This document shows, piece by piece, positions 42,359 through 48,036 of a stretch of 48,036 nucleotides of DNA (position 1 is its first letter; each line of letters begins with the position of its first letter). This DNA comes from HGW-17 sp938004375 (GTDB taxonomy: Bacteria > Myxococcota_A > Polyangia > HGW-17), in assembly GCA_036802685.1 (NCBI GenBank), contig DAIRVS010000016.1, positions 1-48,036 on the forward strand, in the 5' to 3' direction. The notes beneath the pieces are model-generated. The model worked only from the letters and a program-made list of their open reading frames with translations. It ran no database searches and was not told the DNA's origin. A program made the position numbers and the translations under genes.

Positions 42359-43408
42359 TTACTTGCCGGTGCAGCCCATCATCGGGTCGCAGGTCTGACC
42401 GGCGCTGCAGCAACTACAGCCGCTGCCGAGGAAGGAGGAGCAGCAGCAGATGTTGGCGCCGCAGTCGACGCCGCATTCGCCGCAGTTGTGCGGGTCGACG
42501 GCGGTCAGGCCCATCAGGTCACCCGAAACGGTGATGGCGCAACCGTTTGCACAACACTCCTCGGTGCAAGTGGACATGCCGGGCATGAAGCCGCAGTCGA
42601 ACTCGCCGCGGCAGACCTGGCCCGAAGTGCCGCAGGTGCAGTCGCCGTTCGAGCAGCCGTTGCCGGTGCCGCAGTTGTTGCCGCACTCGCCGCAGTTCGA
42701 CGTGTCGGTGACTAGGTTGGCGCAATAGTTGCCGCAGCAGCTTTCTCCGAAGCCGCAGGCCGTACCTCCACACATGCACTGGCCGCCCGAGCAGGTCAGG
42801 CCCACGCCGCAGGCGTTGCCGCAGGAGCCGCAGTTGTAAACGTCGCTGGTGGTGTCCTTGCAGGAGTTCGAGCAACAGGTGCGGCCGCCCGAGCACTCGG
42901 CGCCGGAGCCGCAGGCGCACTGTCCGTTGAGGCAGGCGTTGGCGCCGGTGGAGGAGCAGGCGCGCCCGCAGGCGCCGCAATTCAGCATGTCGGTGCTGGT
43001 GGAGCGGCACGCGAACACGCCGCCGCCGACGTCACAGCAGGTCTGGTTGGCCTGGCAGGGGGCGCCGATGGCCGCGCAGGCGTCGACGCACTGGCCGTTG
43101 GTGCAGGTGCCGCTGCAGAAGTTGCCAACTGCGCCGCAGTTGTTCGGATCGGTGAACAGATCGATGCAGCCGCCGGAGTAGCACACCTTCGGACTCGCAC
43201 AGGGGCACGGGGAGGCGCAGGTGCTGTGCTCGTCGGTGCTGCCGATGCAGACCTTGGGCGCGTTGCAGTAGGAGGAACAGGGCCCCGTGGTGTTGTTGAT
43301 GTTGTTGTCGTTGTTGACGTTGTTGGTGTTGTTGTTCTCGCTCTTTTTGCTCGAGGCGCAACCGACGACCAGAAGAACCATCGTGATCAGCAATCCAAGG
43401 TGTTTCAT
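42359..43408 (-). CDS. Cys-rich surface lipoprotein with Asn-rich linker
   Basis: The 349-residue lipoprotein has a lipobox (LLVVGC, Cys17), then a short Asn-rich linker (~24-41: NNNTNNVNNDNNINN). The rest consists of ~45 Cys in repeated NCGxCGxxC, CxxGQCxC and CCxxxC patterns (TSNCGECGNNCGTGNGCSNG), probably a chain of small disulfide knots. The pattern resembles the STIGMA_1 / 'CNCG' type repeats of myxobacterial proteins. Likely surface-displayed; ligand unknown. Its start follows a GGAGG-type site (GGGAGTCCCCC). Confidence 0.85.
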   Translation of the reverse strand: MKHLGLLITMVLLVVGCASSKKSENNNTNNVNNDNNINNTTGPCSSYCNAPKVCIGSTDEHSTCASPCPCASPKVCYSGGCIDLFTDPNNCGAVGNFCSGTCTNGQCVDACAAIGAPCQANQTCCDVGGGVFACRSTSTDMLNCGACGRACSSTGANACLNGQCACGSGAECSGGRTCCSNSCKDTTSDVYNCGSCGNACGVGLTCSGGQCMCGGTACGFGESCCGNYCANLVTDTSNCGECGNNCGTGNGCSNGDCTCGTSGQVCRGEFDCGFMPGMSTCTEECCANGCAITVSGDLMGLTAVDPHNCGECGVDCGANICCCSSFLGSGCSCCSAGQTCDPMMGCTGK

Positions 43409-43564
43409 GGGGGACTCCCTCCTTTGGTAGAAAATTTGTACCACAAGAATACCGTGGGACAAGAAATTTTCTGGGAAATCTTTGCCGCCCGCGAGTTGAG
43501 AACGCTTGTTATTTGATGCGTCGGGTCAAAGCCTGCAGGCACAGGAGAATTTCCACGTTCGAGC

Positions 43565-44929
43565 TCAGGGGAGGGCGGGTTCCCAGGCGGGCATGGCGGC
43601 CTTGCCCCGGTACAGAAGGGCCGAGGCGCCGCCCACGAGCGGGCTGATGTAGATCCCGGCAGGACTCGTGCCGCTGCCGTGGGACTCGTAGGCGATGAGG
43701 TTGCAGTGCGGGCTCCAGGTGGGGTTCTCGGCGTCCGGCGCGTCGCCGGGGGTGACCTGCCAGCCCTGGGAGGTGGTCATGTTGTAGACGTAGATCACAC
43801 TCTGGTTGCCCACGAGCTGGGTGAAGGCCAGATACTCGCGGTCCTCGGATTTGCACCAGCGGGGGGTGAACGTGCGGTGCGGGGTGACGAGCAGCACGCG
43901 CTGCTCGCTGCCGTCGGCGTTCATGACGTGGATCTGCGCGCGTCCGTTGCGGGCCGAGACGAAGGCGACGCGGCGGCCGTCGGGGGAGAACGCCGCGCTC
44001 GTGTCGATGTCGTGGTGGGTCGTCAGTTGCCGCGCGATCCGCCACTTGCGGGTGGTCTCGTAGTCGGCCGTGAGCAGGAAGAGGTCCGGGCTGCCCGCGT
44101 GGTCCATGGTGAGCGCGATGTGCCGGCCGTCGGGGGAGAAGGTGGGCGAGTGGTTCATGCCGACCTGGGCGCTGATGCGGTGCGGCGGACGGGAGAGATC
44201 CGACGGCACGAGGTACAGATCCTGGTTGTTCCGGATATGCGAGGTGAACAGCAGGTACTTGCGGTCCGGCGACCAGACCGGGCCCTTGTTCATGGATGCG
44301 TCGAAGCCGGTCAGGATGCCCCGCTCCGCGAGGTTCTCGGCGTTGGCCGCGTCGACGGTGAGCAAGCGGATCACGCTGCGGCCGGGGCCCTGCTTCTGGA
44401 CATAGGCCATGCGGGTGCCGAAGGCGGAGAACCGGCGCTTCAGGATGAACTTCATGATGTCGTTGCTCAGCCCGTCGATCAGGCGTCCCTGGCCCAGAGC
44501 GTCGAGCTTCGCGGGGAGCTCGACGGTGGCGCTCCAGAGCTCGGCCCGGCGGACGCCGTGGGGCGGCGTGCGCTCGGCCAGTTTCACCGTCAGGGACAGC
44601 CCGTCGGGCTTCTCGACGGCATCGAAGGAGAGCGCGGTCCAGCGCGGGATCTGGTCCTCGGGTTTGTTGGCGGGTTCGGCCTTGGGCGCGAACTTCTCCT
44701 GGAGCGAAAACATCGCCGTCAACTTGAGGTTCCCGCGGACCCTCTGCAGGTGGGGTTCGATGCGCGGGCGGGTCTTGTCGGTGCCCTTGTTCTCGAGGAC
44801 CATGTAGTGCGGGGGCGGCGGAGGGCAGAAGCAGAGCTGGTCCGGCGGGCAGTTGGGGATCGGGCACTGGACTGCGGCGGCGGCCGGGATCCAGAGCAAA
44901 AGAGCCAGAAAGACGGGCAGGGAACGCAT
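43565..44929 (-). CDS. TolB-like secreted propeller protein (WD40/PD40 repeats)
   Basis: The 454-residue protein has a signal (LPVFLALLLWIPAAAA), a Cys/Pro-rich stretch (CPIPNCPPDQLCFCPPPPPH), an N-terminal domain (~60-175) and a six-bladed propeller with TolB-type repeats (VWSPDRKYLLFTS, TFSPDGRHIALTM, AFSPDGRRVAFVS, TPRWCKSEDREYLAF, TWSPHCNLIAYES). TolB proteins stabilise the Tol-Pal envelope bridge. The downstream position relative to a TonB/TolA-like gene (25 bp gap) supports a Tol-like role, but no TolQ, TolR or Pal gene is nearby, and the Cys-rich insert is not usual for TolB. Confidence 0.8.
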   Translation of the reverse strand: MRSLPVFLALLLWIPAAAAVQCPIPNCPPDQLCFCPPPPPHYMVLENKGTDKTRPRIEPHLQRVRGNLKLTAMFSLQEKFAPKAEPANKPEDQIPRWTALSFDAVEKPDGLSLTVKLAERTPPHGVRRAELWSATVELPAKLDALGQGRLIDGLSNDIMKFILKRRFSAFGTRMAYVQKQGPGRSVIRLLTVDAANAENLAERGILTGFDASMNKGPVWSPDRKYLLFTSHIRNNQDLYLVPSDLSRPPHRISAQVGMNHSPTFSPDGRHIALTMDHAGSPDLFLLTADYETTRKWRIARQLTTHHDIDTSAAFSPDGRRVAFVSARNGRAQIHVMNADGSEQRVLLVTPHRTFTPRWCKSEDREYLAFTQLVGNQSVIYVYNMTTSQGWQVTPGDAPDAENPTWSPHCNLIAYESHGSGTSPAGIYISPLVGGASALLYRGKAAMPAWEPALP

Positions 44930-44954
44930 GGTAACTCCTTCTGGGGGCGGCGCC

Positions 44955-45794
44955 TCAGGGCGTCGCGTCCATGGGGGCGCCGGGCTTCGCGCCGATGGTG
45001 ACCGGGAAGATGCAGCCGCGCGCCGAGACGCAGCCGACGATGCGGGCCGGCGGCAGCACGGCGCCGGCGGACGAGACCGAGTCGCGCACGGCGCCGTCGA
45101 AGCGGGAATCGCCCGAGGACGCGAGCAGGCCGGCGAGCTTCAGGGTGCCCGCCGGCGAGACCGTGACCTGGATGCGCGCCGAGAGCTCAGCGTCCTCGGG
45201 GATGGCCAGACGTACCGTGCCCAGCCGGGCGTAGATGGCGGCGCGCACCTTGGGACAGAAGGTGGACGTCATTTCGGCGAGGGCCTCGGGCGGACAGGGA
45301 TCCTCGGGGGCGCACGGCGGGTTCAGGCAGGTGCCCGACGGGGACGTCGGCGCCATGGTGTCGGTGCCGCCCGCGCCGTCCATGTCGGACTTCTGGCAGC
45401 AGGCGGTGCAGATCTTGGGATCGGCCAGGCACGGGGAGCAGGCGGCCTCGTCCATGTAGCGGCAGTCCACCACGCTCTCGGGGACCGGCGGCGCCGCCAT
45501 GGGCGAAGGATCGACCGGTGTGGCGCGGTCGTCGGGGCGCATGGGCGAGGTCTCCACGGGGCGCTCGCGCGGGGTCACCGCCCGACGCTGCGGGCGCACG
45601 CGACCGGCGGCCGCGGCGATGTCCTTCGGATCCTCGGGCTGAATCAACTCCACCGGGATCGGTTTCGTCGGCGGCGGCAACGGCGCGCCCCCCCGGGACC
45701 CCAACCAGAACGCCAGCACGAAGATCGCGTGGAGCGTCGTGGTGGCCGCGACGGCGGCGGCGTTGGAGCGGGTGAGGTGAAGTCGGAGCTGCAT
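44955..45794 (-). CDS. TonB/TolA-like energy-transducer protein with Cys-rich insert
   Basis: The 279-residue protein has an N-terminal anchor (TTLHAIFVLAFWLGSRG, ~19-35), a Pro-rich linker (PPPTKPIPVELIQPEDP) and a C-terminal TonB-type fold (~190-275; RIQVTVSPAGTLKLAGLLAS, SGDSRFDGAVRDSVSSAG). Between them is a Cys-rich stretch (CRYMDEAACSPCLADPKIC, then TACC) that I do not know from other TonB proteins. TonB/TolA proteins carry inner-membrane energy to outer-membrane partners. I chose the ATG at 45794; an upstream start in the same frame adds an unlikely Arg/Ser-rich leader. It is the first gene, with the TolB-like gene next. Confidence 0.72.
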   Translation of the reverse strand: MQLRLHLTRSNAAAVAATTTLHAIFVLAFWLGSRGGAPLPPPTKPIPVELIQPEDPKDIAAAAGRVRPQRRAVTPRERPVETSPMRPDDRATPVDPSPMAAPPVPESVVDCRYMDEAACSPCLADPKICTACCQKSDMDGAGGTDTMAPTSPSGTCLNPPCAPEDPCPPEALAEMTSTFCPKVRAAIYARLGTVRLAIPEDAELSARIQVTVSPAGTLKLAGLLASSGDSRFDGAVRDSVSSAGAVLPPARIVGCVSARGCIFPVTIGAKPGAPMDATP

Positions 45795-45890
45795 GGCGCA
45801 TGACCGGGCGATCGAAGCCGTCCGGCCGCTCGGGAACATATCATACGTACGCGCGGGGGAGAACCTTCAATTGTCCCGGGAGTTTGGCGT

Positions 45891-46030
45891 CACGGACGCG
45901 GCCAGGAAGCACGGACTGGCACGGACACCCACGGACCCTCACGGACCCTCACGGACGGCCGCCACGGACACCCACGGACACGGCCCGAAGAGCGGACTGG
46001 CACAGACACCCACGGACACGGCCCGAAGAG
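45891..46030. repeat. CACGGAC repeat cluster, second copy
   Basis: Multiple CACGGAC/CCCACGGAC units, including a 26 bp direct repeat (45967-45992 and 46005-46030, ending CGGCCCGAAGAG) with a 38 bp period. The same unit dominates 19960-20215. It forms part of a ~735 bp gene-free gap (45795-46530). Reading frames here are low complexity and not called. Confidence 0.75.
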
Positions 46031-46190
46031 ATCTCCGGATTTCATCACACCCAAGCCGAGTTGGTGAAACTGTTCAACAACAACAAGCGGCACATTGACA
46101 CGTATTTCCTGAGCTGACGGGCGCTATTTCGGGGAGCCCGACCGCCATCGTCGCCCTGCACGACGAACCTCAGGCGCGCTCGCGCCGGGC

Positions 46191-46280
46191 TTCGGCTTCC
46201 AGGATCGACGCCGCGCTGGAATTTTCGCTCCTCGGTCGGGCTCCGGGAGGCATCCCGGAAGCCGAAATTCCGGCGCGGCG
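46191..46280. repeat. Overlapping imperfect inverted repeats
   Basis: TTCGGCTTCC (46191-46200) pairs with GGAAGCCGAA (46257-46266), and CGCCGCGCTGGAATTTTCG (46209-46227) pairs imperfectly with CGAAATTCCGGCGCGGCG (46263-46280). The right arms overlap, so two alternative hairpins are possible. It may be a REP/attachment-type element; nothing identifies it further. Confidence 0.5.
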
Positions 46281-46319
46281 GCCGGGAGGAGAGCTCCCGG
46301 CCCCGGTCTCACAGCGAAC

Positions 46320-46421
46320 ACCAAGTTCGTTGTTCCCTCCGATCTCGACCGGCTTCGGGCGGCCGAGGCCGAGCTCGAACGGATCAAAACCATCATGGAG
46401 GACGGAGCCTCATGGCGCTGA
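46320..46421 (+). pseudogene. Possible 3' remnant of a gene
   Basis: A 33-codon stretch in one plus-strand frame reads like real coiled-coil protein (TKFVVPSDLDRLRAAEAELE, then RIKTIMEDGASWR and TGA at 46419-46421), with no start and low-complexity sequence upstream. It may be the end of a deleted gene, or chance. Confidence 0.25.
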
Positions 46422-46530
46422 CGCATTTTTCCGGTTTCATCGAGAGTGAAAGAAGCCAGTAATCATCAGACGCGGTCGATGACTGTTCTTGGCGATATGC
46501 AGGCCGTTCAACAGGAGCATCCGGGCGGAG

Positions 46531-48036
46531 CTACCAGACGCACACCCGGCCGCCCGTGAGCTGGAAGCGGGCGACGAAGGCGTAGGGTGTGGAATACGCG
46601 GCGGAGCCGCCCACGAGGAGGCCGCCGTCGCAGTCGCTTCGCCAGGCCGCGTCGTGGAGGACGGTTCCCGAGGTGGCGTTCCACGGGGCGGACCCGAAGG
46701 CGGGGATGGAGACCTCGGTGATTTCGCAGTTGGTGAAAGGGCTGACGCAGGAGTAGTGGCCGTGGCGGTACTCGAACACGCCGCCGAAGACGTTGCCCGA
46801 GATGCTCTGATACTGCCCCAGGATCAGGGCGCGCCGGCCGTCGGGGGCGAACACCACGTTCCACAGGCGGCGGGTGGAGAAGCGCGGCGCGTCGGAGTAG
46901 CCGTTGAGCAGCCCCGCCTCGAACTTGTAGACGGCGTCGCCCGAGGACGAGATGACCAGGGCGTAGTCGCCGGAGGGGTGGGCGTCGCAGTGGTTACTGT
47001 TGCCGATGTTGTTGTTGCCCGGGCCCACGGTGAACTCGGGGGTGCCCGTGACCACGGTGTAATAGGCCGTGAACGCGCCCGCCGGGCCGCCCACGATGAA
47101 GACGCCGGGGTCGCCCCAGCCATTCTTCGCGGCCGTCATGTCCACGGCGTCGGCGCCCACGTTGCGGGCCGTCATGATCGACGCCGTGTCGGTGACGGGG
47201 TCGAGGGCGACCAGGTACATGATGCGGTTCGAGGAGTTGGCGTTGTGGCCCAGCAGCAGCACGTCGGCGAAGAGATCGAACTCCACCGCGGTGTAGTCGA
47301 CGACGGCGGTGACGCCGGTGAGGGCGAGAGGGGTCGCCACGCCGGTGGTGGCGGGCCTCACCGCGCGCCAGACGGCGTCTTCGAAGCGGTAGGCCACGCC
47401 GTGGTTGGCGGTCTGCGTGCTCATGCCGGTGATCACGGCGTACTCCCCGGACGGGTGGAAGGCGACGTCGCGCAGGTACACGTGGGCCGCGCCGCCGGGG
47501 GACAGATCGAGGGTGGAGAAGGTCGCGGTGGCCACGTCGTAGACATGCAGCCGGTCGGTGTACTCGGCGATGATGAAATAGGTGTTGTCGGGGTGGGCGG
47601 CCACGCTCACGCCCATGACCATGCCGCCCAGGGGGATGCGGGTGTATTCGTAGGCGCCAGGGGCCAGGTCGTCGCAGCCGTCGGGGATCCCGTCACCGTC
47701 GGCGTCGAGGGCGTCGTCGAAGCCCGGGCACAGATCGCAGCCGTCGGGGATCCCGTCACCGTCGGCGTCGAGGGCGTCGTCGTGCCCCGGGCAGGCGTCG
47801 ACGGAGTCGCACACGGCGTCACCGTCGGAGTCGTCAGGGGCGTCGGCGGGGCAGGGGTCGCAGCCGTCGGGGACCGAGTCACCGTCGGAGTCGAGGGCGT
47901 CGTCGAACCCCGGGCAGTCGTCGAGGTCGTCGGGGACGCCGTCGCCGTCGGTGTCGGGGTTGGTGTTGTTGAAGTTGTTGGTGACGTTGTTCGTGTTGTT
48001 GACGTTGTTGACGTTGTTGACGTTGTTGACGTTGTT
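46531..48036 (-). CDS. Surface protein with Asn-rich linker, thrombospondin type 3 repeats and propeller (5' end off window)
   Basis: The frame is open to the right edge, so the start lies outside. The visible ~501 residues begin with an (Asn-Asn-Val/Thr)n linker, like the one after the lipobox of the 42359-43408 lipoprotein, then about five TSP3-type calcium-binding repeats (DTDGDGVPDDLDDCPG, DADGDGIPDGCDLCPG). The remaining ~370 residues form short beta repeats (AAHPDNTYFIIAEYTDRLHV, AFHPSGEYAVITGMS, VFAPDGRRALILGQ), suggesting a seven-bladed propeller. It is likely a lipoprotein with the signal just beyond the window. Function probably surface binding or adhesion. Confidence 0.85.
   Translation of the reverse strand, partial: NNVNNVNNVNNVNNTNNVTNNFNNTNPDTDGDGVPDDLDDCPGFDDALDSDGDSVPDGCDPCPADAPDDSDGDAVCDSVDACPGHDDALDADGDGIPDGCDLCPGFDDALDADGDGIPDGCDDLAPGAYEYTRIPLGGMVMGVSVAAHPDNTYFIIAEYTDRLHVYDVATATFSTLDLSPGGAAHVYLRDVAFHPSGEYAVITGMSTQTANHGVAYRFEDAVWRAVRPATTGVATPLALTGVTAVVDYTAVEFDLFADVLLLGHNANSSNRIMYLVALDPVTDTASIMTARNVGADAVDMTAAKNGWGDPGVFIVGGPAGAFTAYYTVVTGTPEFTVGPGNNNIGNSNHCDAHPSGDYALVISSSGDAVYKFEAGLLNGYSDAPRFSTRRLWNVVFAPDGRRALILGQYQSISGNVFGGVFEYRHGHYSCVSPFTNCEITEVSIPAFGSAPWNATSGTVLHDAAWRSDCDGGLLVGGSAAYSTPYAFVARFQLTGGRVCVW
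47995..48036. repeat. GTTGTTGAC nonamer microsatellite
   Basis: Four complete GTTGTTGAC units plus six bases run to the window edge and encode (Asn-Asn-Val)n on the minus strand. Unit changes keep the frame and only lengthen or shorten the linker. Confidence 0.9.

Overview
The window is GC-rich bacterial DNA with dense, tightly packed genes. It probably comes from an uncultured member of the Myxococcota or a neighbouring deltaproteobacterial-type lineage. I infer this from several secreted proteins of a style common there: Cys-rich CGDG...CDG repeats, RCC1 propellers, EGF arrays with a GON domain, Asn-rich linkers after lipoboxes, thrombospondin type 3 repeats, a PEGA protein and an MXAN_2562-like barrel. 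No phage, integrase, transposase or CRISPR array was recognised, so this reads as chromosome.

Layout. 1-8.4 kb: the tail of an unrecognised gene, a ThiF/MoeB-type adenylyltransferase, a 13-module EGF/GON/DUF6273-like lipoprotein and a Cys-rich RCC1 lipoprotein. 8.4-11.8 kb: an arsenic operon arsR-acr3-(Trx-like/ArsC/ArsM fusion), with a palindrome in the promoter spacer. 11.8-18.8 kb: a TetR-MFP-RND efflux operon followed by a flavodiiron protein coupled to a TPR membrane protein. 18.8-20.3 kb: an HExxH lipoprotein and a repeat-filled gap. 20.3-23.9 kb: a three-subunit NAD-linked [FeFe] hydrogenase, with a Rex-like operator lying on a strong promoter. 23.9-29.2 kb: a coupled envelope operon (small membrane protein, HtrA protease, secreted propeller-like protein, M1-peptidase-like/Omp85-type barrel fusion). 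29.3-31.2 kb: a PEGA protein, then divergent tRNA-Gly and initiator tRNA-Met genes, each with a near-consensus promoter. 31.2-35 kb: YgiQ, an IHF/HU-like protein with a histone-H1-like tail, and a DAGK-type lipid kinase. 36.2-42.2 kb: a six-gene plus-strand operon (FnIII/CFI-box protein, MXAN_2562-like barrel, TruA, membrane protein, helical lipoprotein, AMMECR1). 42.4-48 kb: surface lipoproteins, TolB-like and TonB/TolA-like proteins, a repeat-rich gap and a partial TSP3 protein.

How it fits together. The genes suggest an organism of fluctuating or low-oxygen habitats that handles NADH/H2 redox balance (HydABC under possible Rex control), O2 or NO (flavodiiron protein), arsenic (reduction, methylation, efflux) and toxic compounds (RND pump), and that invests heavily in surface proteins.

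Most noteworthy: the single-polypeptide Trx-like/ArsC/ArsM arsenic protein; the HtrA/propeller/M1-like-Omp85 operon; the Rex-like site on the hydrogenase promoter; the paired TetR operators; and CACGGAC-type repeats at two distant intergenic sites. All functions are inferred from sequence alone, with no database search.
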